This document shows positions 27,432 through 36,600 of a DNA stretch of 64,000 nt, piece after piece; position 1 is the stretch's first letter; each line of letters begins with the position of its first letter. The notes beneath the pieces are model-generated. The model did not search any database and was not told where the DNA came from. It saw only the letters and a list, made by a program, of their open reading frames with translations. The stretch is taken from the NCBI GenBank assembly GCA_035999765.1, contig CP108521.1, positions 1,054,001 through 1,118,000 of the forward strand, in the 5' to 3' direction. This stretch comes from Streptomyces sp. NBC_01231 (GTDB lineage: Bacteria > Actinomycetota > Actinomycetes > Streptomycetales > Streptomycetaceae). Position numbers and translations under genes: made by a program.

Positions 27432-30002
27432 GTGATCACCCCCACCCGCACGACCACCAGCACGAGAGCGCGAGCCAGGTCCCGTACGAGAACCGCCCTC
27501 CTCACCGCCGTCCTGGGAGCAGCCGCCATGTCGGGCACTCTTCCCGCCGCCGGATCCGCGGCGGCCGTCGCCGAACCGCAGCGCCTCACCGTCGACCTCG
27601 ACGCCTCCGAGGGCCCGGTGATGCGGGGCGCCAACGGGGCGTTGTACGGCCTCAGCGACGACGGGGTGCCCAGCGACGCGGCCCTCGCCCCGCTGAAGAT
27701 CACCAGCATCTCGCAGAAGCCGGAGGGCGGCGCCCAGCACCCCAACGGTGACGCGCTCTCCGTCTCCAGGTCGTTCTTCCGCAACGGCGGCGGCGAGATC
27801 AACGTCATGATGCAGGACATCTATGCCAAGTGGCCCTATGAGGACCTCGGCATCGACGACTACCTCCCCAAGGTCGACAAGATCGTCAAGGAGGTGGCGG
27901 CCGACCCGGACAGCGACCGCTTCGTCTACATACCGTTCAACGAGCCGGACCAGATCTGGTACCAGCTCGGCGTCTCCGACCAGGCGCGGTACGAGGTCAA
28001 CCGCGACCGGTTCTTCAAGGACTGGAAGGCGGTGTACCAGCGCATCCGGGCGATCGATCCCGACGCGAGGATCGCAGGGCCGAACGAAGCCGGTTACCAC
28101 ACACGCCTGTTGACCGACTTCCTCGCCTTCGCGAAGCGCGAGAACGTGCTGCCCCAGGTGATGACCTGGCACGAGCTGGGCTCCGGTTCGCTGCGGGACT
28201 TCCAGGGCCACTACGACACCTACCGTTCGATCGAGCGGGATCTGGGCATCGCGCCCCTCAAGATCAACATCGATGAGTACGCCAACCGCCGCGATCTTTC
28301 CGTGCCGGGGCAGCTCGTCCAGTGGGTCTCGATGTTCGAGCGGAACAAGGTGTACGCCAACCAGGCCTACTGGGATGCCGCCGGGAACATGGACGGCAAT
28401 GTCGTCCGGTCGAACATCCCCAACGGTGGCTGGTGGTTCTTCCGCTGGTACGCCGGACTGACCGGCGACACCGTCAAGGTGACCCCGCCGCAGGCCGACA
28501 CCATCGACACCCTCCAGGGTCTCGCCTCCCTCGACACCTCGCGCCGCCAGGCCCAGGTGCTGCTCGGCGGCTCCGCCGGGGACTCCGACGTGGTGGTCCG
28601 GGGTGTCTCCCGGTCCGTCTTCGGCCGCACGGTCACCGCGACGGTCGCCGAGGCCGCGTGGTCCGGCTACGAGGGGCAGCACGCGACGCCGCGCGTCCTG
28701 GCGCGGACGAAGGTCGAGGTGGCGGCCGACGGTTCGGTGACCGTCCCGCTGCGGGGCCTGCACAAGATGTCCGCGTACCGGGTCGTCCTCACCCCCGGCG
28801 GCTCAGGGGCCCCGTCCGCCGCCTCCGTCCCGTGGTCCGCCTCGTACGAGGCGGAGGACGCGGCCATCACCGGCGGGCAGGTCTACACCCAGGGCACGGT
28901 CAGCAACGCCAACGGCTACGCGGCGTCCGGGACGAAGGACGTCGGCTCGCTGAACCAGGCCTCCAGCAAGGTCGACTTCTCCGTGACCGTGCCCAGGACC
29001 GGGACGTACGACCTGGCGATCCTCTACGGCAACCAGTCCGGCGCCCCCGCCACCCAGAAGCTGTCGGTCGACGGCGCTTCCCCCGTCACGGTCACGTACC
29101 CGTCCACGGAGAACTGGACCTACCGTGCGAAGAAGGACCTCACGGTCCGCCTCACCGCCGGCACCCATGTGCTGTCGCTCGCCAAGGGCGACGCCGAAGT
29201 CACCCTCGACCGCGTCGACCTGACCGCGCGTACCGGCGCTCCGTCCGCCTCGTACGAGGCCACCCTGGCGGACATCGACGGGAAGCCGAAGTACGACTAC
29301 TCCTCGTCGGCCGGGGTGGGCACGGGCGCCCTGGTCCTGCGCGACGGGGACCAGGCCGTCTTCGACGTGTACGCCCCGCGTGACGGCTACTACACCGTGG
29401 TGCCGCGGGCCTCGGCGGCGGTGCGGCTCACCCTGCACGGCGAGCGGGTCACGGCCGCCCCCGGCCGGCCCCTGCGGCTGTATCTGGTCGCGGGCAACAA
29501 CCGCGTCGCGGCGACCGCCGGGCACGCCTCCGTGCGTTCCCTCGACGCCTCGGGCGACGGCTCGGCCTCCGGCACGCTCTCCTACGAGGGCGCCTCGGCC
29601 ACCCTGGCGGGCGGCGCGAAGCTCGTCGACTCCCCGTACGCCTCCGCCGGGTCGTACATCGGGCAGCTCGGCAACAGTGCCGACAGCACCGCCGAGTTCA
29701 CGGTGCGCGCGCCCGAGTCCGGCCGCTATCTGCTGGTCGTCCACTACGCGCACAACGACCGGCGCGACAACGGCCACGCGTACAACACGGACATCATGTC
29801 CCGAACGGCGGACGTCACGGTGGGAAGCGCCGCGCCCAGGAAGGTCACGTTCAAGAACACCTGGAGCGTGAACGACTACTGGACGCTGGGCATCCCCGTC
29901 GACCTGCGCAAGGGCGCCAACAGTGTGACGTTCGGCAACGCGAGCGGGTGGGCGCCGAACATCGACCGGATCAAGCTGGGCCGGGTCGTCGGCCGGCCGT
30001 AG
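27432..30002 (+). CDS. Secreted GH39-like clan GH-A glycosidase with CBM-type domains
   Basis: An 856-residue exported enzyme starting at GTG 27432, ten bases after GGAGG. A Thr/Arg-rich signal peptide ends near AGSAAA (~45). The catalytic barrel (~55-460) has the clan GH-A acid/base in PFNEPDQIW (Asn170-Glu171) and a likely nucleophile Glu282 in KINIDEYANR, 111 residues on. The arrangement resembles GH39 or a close relative. Three beta-sandwich modules follow at ~468-605 (SYEAEDAAITGGQVY, CBM35/6-like), ~608-712 and ~714-856 (SYEGASATLAGGAKL). Some bifidobacterial GH39 enzymes remove galactosyl-arabinose from arabinogalactan proteins; with GH30 and GH43 genes next, a similar target is plausible. 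Exact activity unknown. Confidence 0.75.
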   Translation: MITPTRTTTSTRARARSRTRTALLTAVLGAAAMSGTLPAAGSAAAVAEPQRLTVDLDASEGPVMRGANGALYGLSDDGVPSDAALAPLKITSISQKPEGGAQHPNGDALSVSRSFFRNGGGEINVMMQDIYAKWPYEDLGIDDYLPKVDKIVKEVAADPDSDRFVYIPFNEPDQIWYQLGVSDQARYEVNRDRFFKDWKAVYQRIRAIDPDARIAGPNEAGYHTRLLTDFLAFAKRENVLPQVMTWHELGSGSLRDFQGHYDTYRSIERDLGIAPLKINIDEYANRRDLSVPGQLVQWVSMFERNKVYANQAYWDAAGNMDGNVVRSNIPNGGWWFFRWYAGLTGDTVKVTPPQADTIDTLQGLASLDTSRRQAQVLLGGSAGDSDVVVRGVSRSVFGRTVTATVAEAAWSGYEGQHATPRVLARTKVEVAADGSVTVPLRGLHKMSAYRVVLTPGGSGAPSAASVPWSASYEAEDAAITGGQVYTQGTVSNANGYAASGTKDVGSLNQASSKVDFSVTVPRTGTYDLAILYGNQSGAPATQKLSVDGASPVTVTYPSTENWTYRAKKDLTVRLTAGTHVLSLAKGDAEVTLDRVDLTARTGAPSASYEATLADIDGKPKYDYSSSAGVGTGALVLRDGDQAVFDVYAPRDGYYTVVPRASAAVRLTLHGERVTAAPGRPLRLYLVAGNNRVAATAGHASVRSLDASGDGSASGTLSYEGASATLAGGAKLVDSPYASAGSYIGQLGNSADSTAEFTVRAPESGRYLLVVHYAHNDRRDNGHAYNTDIMSRTADVTVGSAAPRKVTFKNTWSVNDYWTLGIPVDLRKGANSVTFGNASGWAPNIDRIKLGRVVGRP

Positions 30003-30023
30003 CCCGTCACGGACCGGCCTCCA

Positions 30024-30061
30024 CCCGGCGGTCGGCGGGCTCACGCCCGCCGGCCGCCGGG
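30024..30061 (+). terminator. 17-bp-stem terminator after the GH39-like gene
   Basis: Arms 30024-30040 (CCCGGCGGTCGGCGGGC) and 30045-30061 pair with a single G-T wobble around the loop TCAC, 21 bases after the stop. It indicates that the GH30 gene is transcribed independently. Confidence 0.8.
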
Positions 30062-30108
30062 CCACGTACGGGCAGAGGCCGGCCGTGCGACGAAGGACGC
30101 GCGATGTC

Positions 30109-30137
30109 TTGACGTGTTCATTACTGTCGTCAAACAT
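30109..30137 (+). promoter_or_regulatory. Candidate promoter of the GH30 gene with overlapping dyad
   Basis: TTGACG (30109-30114), 17 bases, AAACAT (30132-30137). TTGACG also forms an inverted repeat with CGTCAA (30128-30133), spanning the promoter from -35 to -10. A regulator binding this dyad would block initiation. Confidence 0.5.
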
Positions 30138-30198
30138 GCCCTGAACCCGATTGCTTCTGGTCGGTTCTGTGAATCCCCGTGTCATGGAAGGGAGTTAC

Positions 30199-33100
30199 GT
30201 GTTCAACCGACATCGCATCGCCCAGGCGTTGGCGCCCACCATCCCCCTGGTGCTCGGCGCAGGCCTCGTCACCGCCCCCGCCGCCGCGGCCGCGGACACG
30301 CCGACGCCGACGCCGAGCGCGGTCACGGTGCGGATCGACCCGTCCTACCGGCAGCAGGAGTTCGAGGGGTGGGGGACGAGTCTCGTCTGGTTCGCCAACG
30401 CCACCGGCGGCTATCCGGAGCCCATCCGAAGACAGCTGGTCGACATGCTGTTCGGCGAGGACGGGCTCCGCCTCAACATCGCCCGCTACAACATCGGCGG
30501 CGGCAACGCCCCCGACGTGCGCAAGGACTACATGAAGGCCGGCGCGACCATGGAGGGCTTCTGGAAGGCCCCCGAGGGGACCACCCGGCAGGACACGGAC
30601 TGGTGGGATCCGAACAATCCGGACCACTGGAACTGGGACGCCGACGCGGGCCAGCGCTGGTGGGTCGACCAGATCAAGAAGAAGGTCACCCGCTGGGAGG
30701 TGTTCAGCAACTCGCCGCCCTGGTTCCAGACGGTGAGCGGTTACGTCTCCGGCGGCCTCGACGCCGGCACGGACCAGATCCGCACGGACCGCGTCGACGA
30801 CTTCGCCACCTACCTGGTGCGCGCGAGTGAGCACCTGGAGCGGGCGCACCACATCAAGTTCGACACCATCGACCCCCTCAACGAGCCCAACACCACATAC
30901 TGGGGAACCCAGTTGGGAGCGGACGGGCAGCCCACGGGCGGACGCCAGGAAGGCGCGCACGCCGGACCCGAGCTCCAGCAGAAGGTGGTCCTCGCTCTCG
31001 ACGACGCGCTCACCCAGGCGAAGACCGGCGCCAAGGTCTCCGCGATGGACGAGACCAACCCGGGCATCTTCACCCAGAACTGGAACGCCTACGGCCCGTC
31101 GGCACGAGCCGCCGTCGACCAGCTGAACGTGCACACCTACGGCACGGGGATGCGCACCAGCGCCCGGGACATCGCCAAGGGCGCCGACAAGAAGCTGTGG
31201 ATGAGCGAGGTCGAGGGCACCTGGGGCACGGGCACCGACTTCACCGGGATGGACCCCGGACTCGGGATCGCCACCCGGATGGTGGACGACATGCGTGAAC
31301 TGGAGCCTTCCGCCTGGGTGTTCTGGCAGCCCGTCGAGGACGCCATTCCGCAGGCGGCGGCCGGCAAGAACTGGGGCAGCATCCACGTCCCGTTCGACTG
31401 CACGGCCGAGGACACCCTGGAGAGCTGTCCGATCCGGGCCAACTCGAAGTTCCACACCATCCGCAACTTCACCCACTACATCCGCCCCGGCGATCACTTC
31501 GTGAAGGTCGACGACCCGTCCAGCGTCGCGGCGGTGCGCAAGTCCGGCCGCGCGGCGACCGTGGTGCATGTGAACGGCGGTACGTCCGCGCGTTCCGTGA
31601 CCCTCGACCTGTCGCGCTTCGGCAAGGTCGCGCCGGGGGCCACCGTCACCCCTGTGGTGACGAGCGACGGCGGCGCCCTCGTACGCGGCACACCGGTCCG
31701 CGTCACCGACCGCTCGGCCACGCTCGACGTCCCCGCGAAGTCGGTCACCACCTTCCAGGTCGACGGCGTGAGCGGCGTGGCGAAGGACGCCGCGCTCGTC
31801 CGGTCCGGCCATGTCTACCGCCTTCAGGGGACGCAGAGCGGGAAGTCGTTGGCCCCGTCGGACGACGGCAGTGGTGTCGTCATCCGCTCGACCGACGCCG
31901 ACAGCGCCGAACAGCTGTGGTCCGTCCGGCAGTTGACGCCGGGCACCGACAACCGCGAGCGCTACGCCCTGACCAGCGCCACCAGCGGCAGGCGCCTCAC
32001 GGTGCGCGACAACCAGGCCGTCCTGGAGGACCCCGGCGGCACCCGGCCGGGCGAGGCGGCTCAGTGGCTCATGTCGACCACCGGTGACGGCAGTTGGACC
32101 TTCGTGAACGTCGCCACCGGCCGTCTCCTCGACGTCGCCGGGCAGTCCTCGGCGGACGGCGCCAAGGTGTCCACGTACACCCCGACCTCGGCGGCGAACC
32201 AGCGCTGGAGCGTCACCGACGAGACCGTGCTGCGCACCGAACCGGCCGACGCGTTCACCGTGCCCGGCCTGACTCCGAAGCTCCCGGGGACGGTGACGCC
32301 GGTGTACCGGGACGGCGCCCGCGGCTCACTGCCCGTGGTGTGGAGCCTGCCGCCCGACCGGAAGTGGCGCGATCCCGGGACCGTACGCGTCACGGGCCGG
32401 GCCACCGATCCGCTCGGGCGGACGGTCCGCGCGACGGCGGTGGTCACCGTGGACACGATCGGCTCGACCCTCCCGGGCCGCGCCAAGACGTACACGGGCA
32501 AGAGTCCGGAGTTGCCGGCCACGGTCGTCGGAGTCGGCCGGCACGGCGGCCGGACCGGGCTTCCGGTGACCTGGGATCCCGCGCCGGCCGGGGCGTTCGA
32601 CACACAAGGTGTCGTGACGCTGCGTGGCGTGGCACGGGTGGTCGGCGGCGGCACCGTCGACGCGAGGGTACGGGTGCAGGTCACGCAACCGGTTCAGACC
32701 AACATCGCGCCCGACGACGATGTCTCCGTCGCGGCCACGTTCACCGAGAGCGGCTACTCCGCGGAGGGGCTGCGCAACGGGAACCTGTCCGAGAAGGCCT
32801 GGTCCAACTGGAAGGCGGGCACCAAGAACCCGTCCGACACGGTCACCTTCATGCTGCCGAAGGACCGCGACCTGACCCGCCTCGTCGCGCACTTCCACCG
32901 GGACGGGAACACCGCGTCCTTCCCCGCGAGCCTGAAAGTGCAGGTGCGCGGCGCCGAAGACGGGGCGTGGGTCGACGCGAGCGGCGACATCGAGGTGGGG
33001 ACCGAGGGCTCGCCGGTGGTCGACGTCCCGGTGACGGCAGGACCGTCGAAGGGGGTGCGCGTGGTCATGACCGCCCGCCAGGGCGGCTACATCACCATGA

Positions 33101-33390
33101 GCGAGATCGAGGTGTACGCCAGGACGCCCGGAGTCTCCTCGGACGCCGCCGCCGCGTCCATCGAGGTGGCGGGCGTCCCGGTCGCGTCGTTCGATCCCGG
33201 CACGCACGACTACCGGGTCGTCACCGCCGATCCGGGCCGGGCGGTGGTCACGGCGATCGCGCGCGACCCCTACGCGACCGTGTCGGTCGAGACGACCCGG
33301 GGGTCCCGTCGGACCCTGGCCGTCGTCTCCGTGACCAGTGAGGACGGGTCGAGGACAGGGACGTACCGGATCGAAATCGCACGAAGCTGA
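30199..33390 (+). CDS. Secreted GH30-family glycosidase (endo-beta-1,6-galactanase-like), multidomain
   Basis: A 1063-residue exported protein starting at GTG 30199 behind AAGGGAG. Signal peptide 1-32. The GH30 catalytic part (~43-450) has FEGWGTSLVWFA, LRLNIARYNIGGGN, NSPPWF, acid/base Glu229 in DPLNEPN and nucleophile Glu337 in KLWMSEVEGTWG. It closely resembles bacterial and fungal beta-1,6-galactanases. Following modules: ricin-type beta-trefoil (~539-671, RWSV motif), two Ig-like domains with a Big_4 pattern (~684-830), a discoidin-like sandwich (~834-971) and a C-terminal sandwich. It probably cuts the beta-1,6-galactan side chains of type II arabinogalactan. Family firm; substrate inferred. 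Confidence 0.85.
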   Translation: MFNRHRIAQALAPTIPLVLGAGLVTAPAAAAADTPTPTPSAVTVRIDPSYRQQEFEGWGTSLVWFANATGGYPEPIRRQLVDMLFGEDGLRLNIARYNIGGGNAPDVRKDYMKAGATMEGFWKAPEGTTRQDTDWWDPNNPDHWNWDADAGQRWWVDQIKKKVTRWEVFSNSPPWFQTVSGYVSGGLDAGTDQIRTDRVDDFATYLVRASEHLERAHHIKFDTIDPLNEPNTTYWGTQLGADGQPTGGRQEGAHAGPELQQKVVLALDDALTQAKTGAKVSAMDETNPGIFTQNWNAYGPSARAAVDQLNVHTYGTGMRTSARDIAKGADKKLWMSEVEGTWGTGTDFTGMDPGLGIATRMVDDMRELEPSAWVFWQPVEDAIPQAAAGKNWGSIHVPFDCTAEDTLESCPIRANSKFHTIRNFTHYIRPGDHFVKVDDPSSVAAVRKSGRAATVVHVNGGTSARSVTLDLSRFGKVAPGATVTPVVTSDGGALVRGTPVRVTDRSATLDVPAKSVTTFQVDGVSGVAKDAALVRSGHVYRLQGTQSGKSLAPSDDGSGVVIRSTDADSAEQLWSVRQLTPGTDNRERYALTSATSGRRLTVRDNQAVLEDPGGTRPGEAAQWLMSTTGDGSWTFVNVATGRLLDVAGQSSADGAKVSTYTPTSAANQRWSVTDETVLRTEPADAFTVPGLTPKLPGTVTPVYRDGARGSLPVVWSLPPDRKWRDPGTVRVTGRATDPLGRTVRATAVVTVDTIGSTLPGRAKTYTGKSPELPATVVGVGRHGGRTGLPVTWDPAPAGAFDTQGVVTLRGVARVVGGGTVDARVRVQVTQPVQTNIAPDDDVSVAATFTESGYSAEGLRNGNLSEKAWSNWKAGTKNPSDTVTFMLPKDRDLTRLVAHFHRDGNTASFPASLKVQVRGAEDGAWVDASGDIEVGTEGSPVVDVPVTAGPSKGVRVVMTARQGGYITMSEIEVYARTPGVSSDAAAASIEVAGVPVASFDPGTHDYRVVTADPGRAVVTAIARDPYATVSVETTRGSRRTLAVVSVTSEDGSRTGTYRIEIARS

Positions 33391-33479
33391 GGTCCGGCGC
33401 GGGGCGGGGAGTGGTTGGCGCGCTCCCCGTCCCAACCCGCGGCCGAAGGGCGGCCGTTGAGAGGACGGAACCCCGGCAT

Positions 33480-33515
33480 GTTCGACTGATCGAACTTCGT
33501 TCGAAACTCTTGACG
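33480..33515. promoter_or_regulatory. Overlapping GTTCGA/TCGAAC dyads upstream of the double-GH43 gene
   Basis: GTTCGA-N4-TCGAAC (33480-33495) shares its right arm with TCGAAC-N3-GTTCGA (33490-33504), followed by TTGACG (33510-33515), a possible -35 box. The 33391-33664 gap otherwise shows no gene. Probably an operator array for an unlinked or local regulator. Confidence 0.55.
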
Positions 33516-33664
33516 TTGCACCACACCCCGATTGACACTCTCGCAACACGACGTCACACAGCCGAAACGACCAGGCGCCCCACGGCCGAGGCTCCGTTGC
33601 CGGCCCGCTCCCCCTTGCGTTCTCCCCGTCCTCCGTCAGCCATGCCTCAGCAGGGAATCCCCAC

Positions 33665-36600
33665 ATGACGTACACCGCAGGTCCGCGCAGCCGCGCGAGA
33701 CGCTGGGCGGGCCGGATCGCCGGCCTGACCACCGCGTCGCTGTTCCTGGGCCTCACCGCGCCCGCCGTCCCCGCACAGGCTGCCGTACCGGCGCGGGTGG
33801 CGCAGACCGCGGACATCACCGACGGGCTGGCCCTCTGGTACAAGCTCGACGCGGCATCCGGCGACACCGTCACCGACGCCTCCGGCAACGGCCGTGACGG
33901 CACGGTGAGCGGCACCGCCGACTGGTCCGGCACCGGCCAGGGGCTCGCCTTCAACGGGTCCGACACCTACGTCAAGGTGCCGAACGACGTCATGAAGGGC
34001 ATGGACGCGATCACCGTCTCGACGGACGTGCTGATCGACTCCGGGCAGAAGACGCCGTACTTCCTCTACGGCTTCGGCAACTCCAGCGGCAGCAACGGGA
34101 ACGGCTACCTGTTCACCACGGGCAACGGCCTGCGCACCTCCCTGGCGACCGGCAACTGGTCGACGGAACAGACGACCAAGCCGGCCGACGGTCACAACCT
34201 GACCCGCGCGGTGTGGAAGCACCTCACGTACACGCAGACCGGCGGCACGGGTGTGCTGTACGAGGACGGTGTCGAGGTCGGCCGCAACACGTCGGTCACG
34301 ATCACTCCCGGCGCCATCGGTTCCGGCACCACCACCGCCAACTACCTCGGCAAGTCCGTGTACTCCGGCGACAATCTCCTCAAGGGCCGGATCCGCGACT
34401 TCCGGGTGTACGACCGGGCGCTCGCCGACTCCGAGGTCGCCCGACTCGCCCTCCCCGTCGCCACCCAGGGCGTCGCCGACGACAAGGCCGCGCTGAGCCT
34501 CGGTGACACCAGTGCCGTGACGGCCGACCTGGACCTGCCGAAGACCGGCACGGCCGGCGGCTCCGCCATCAGCTGGGCGAGCGACAACCCGGACGTCGTC
34601 TCCGGCGCCGGCGCCGTCACCCGCCCCGCCGCCGGCGAACCGGACGGCCACGCCACGCTCACGGCGACCCTCAAGAAGGGCACCGTGACCGACACCAGGG
34701 CCTTCGACGTCACGGTCCTGCCCGCCTTCGACGACGAGACGGCCACGCGACAGGCCGCCGAGACACTCGCCGTCCACAACCTCGACGACGTCCGCGGCAA
34801 CCTGACCCTCCCGGCGGCCGGCTCCTACGGCACCGACGTCACCTGGTCCTCCGCGAAGCCGGACGTCGTCTCCGCCGACGGCGTGGTCCACCGCCCCGCG
34901 CACGGCGAGGGAGCCACCACGGTCGAGCTGACCGCCACCGTCACCAAGGGCGCGGCGAGGGCGACCCGCGCCTTCGCCGCCAAGGTCCCGGAACTCCCCG
35001 TCAAGGAAGCCCTCAAGGGCTATATGTTCAGCTACTTCACCGGCGAGGGCACCTCGGACGGCGAGCAGCTCTACTCCGCGCTCAGCAAGGGCAACGACCC
35101 GCTGAAGTGGCGGGAGTTGAACGACGGAAAGCCGGTCCTGACCTCCACCCTCGGCGAGAAGGGCCTGCGCGACCCGTTCATCATCCGCTCCCCCGAGGGC
35201 GACAAGTTCTACCAGATAGCCACCGACCTCAGGATCTACGGCAACGGCGACTGGGACGCGTCCCAGCGCACCGGCAGCAAATCCATCATGGTCTGGGAGT
35301 CCACCGACCTCGTCCACTGGACGAACCAGCGGCTGGTGAAGGTCTCGCCCGACAGCGCGGGCAACACCTGGGCGCCGGAGGCGTTCTACGACGCGAAGCT
35401 CGGCGAGTACGTGGTCTTCTGGGCGTCGAAGCTGTACGACAACGAGGCGCACTCCGGCGACACGTACAACCGCATGATGTACGCGACCACCCGCGACTTC
35501 TACACCTTCAGCGAGCCCAAGGTCTGGATCGACCGCGGGTACTCGGTCATCGACTCGACCATGATCCAGCACGACGGGACGTACTTCCGGCTGTCGAAGG
35601 ACGAGCGGAACAACTCCTCCTCCACCCCGAACAGCAAGTTCATCTTCGAGGAGAAGAGCGACTCGATCCTCAACCCGTCCTGGGACGCGGTCGCCGAGGG
35701 CATCGGCAAGGGCGCGATGAACGCCGCCGAGGGCCCGCTGGTGTTCAAGTCCAACACCGAGGAGAAGTGGTACGCCTTCCTCGACGAGTTCGGCGGCCGC
35801 GGCTATCTCCCGTTCGAGACGACGGACCTCGCCTCCGGCACGTGGACCCCGTCCACGAACTACGACCTGCCCGCCAAGCCACGCCACGGCACCGTCCTCC
35901 CGGTCACCCAGGCCGAGTACGACCGGCTGCTGCGCGCCTACCAGCCCGACGAGCTCGTGCGGAGCGTCGAGGACGTGTCGGTGAAGACCCGCGTCGGTGA
36001 CGCGCCCGTCCTGCCGGCCACCGTGATCGCCGAGTACGCCGACGGCGTCAAGCGTCCCGTCGCCGTGACCTGGGAGGACGTGCCGGAGTCGAAGTACGCG
36101 CAGGCCGGCACCTTCACGGTGACCGGCAGCCTGCCCGACGGCGCCGCGCTCCCCGTACGCGCCGAGGTCACCGTCTCCGCGGAGGGCCCGGACATCCCCG
36201 CCGGCCTCGTCCTGCACTACGGCTTCGACGAGAGCGGCGGCACCATCGCCCGTGACTCCAGCGGCCACGGCTACCACGGCACCTACGTCCGTACGCCCGA
36301 CTTCGGCACCGGCGTCGACGGCGGCTCGTTCAAGATGTCCGGCGACTCCGCCACGTCCCCGTATGTGAAGATCCCGAACGGCGTGCTGAAGAACGCCGAC
36401 AGCGTGACCGTGTCGACGTACGCCAAATGGAAGGGCGGCGACAACTTCCAGTGGCTGTTCGGGCTCGGTCCCGACAGCGACAAGTACCTCTTCGCCACCC
36501 CCTCCAACGGCGGCTCCAGCCTGTACTCGGCCATCACGAAGGCGAGTTGGTCGGCGGAGTCGAAACTGACGGGCGGCTCACAACTCACGCCCGGCGCGTG

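Noticed and set aside
30009..30061. Possible attachment site or mobile-element end in the GC-rich repeat after the GH39-like gene
   Set aside because: The near-perfect 17-bp inverted repeat with a four-base loop is better explained as a transcription terminator.
33490..33504. Possible LexA (SOS) box
   Set aside because: The arms TCGAAC and GTTCGA match, but the spacer is three bases instead of four, and a glycosidase is an unlikely SOS target.
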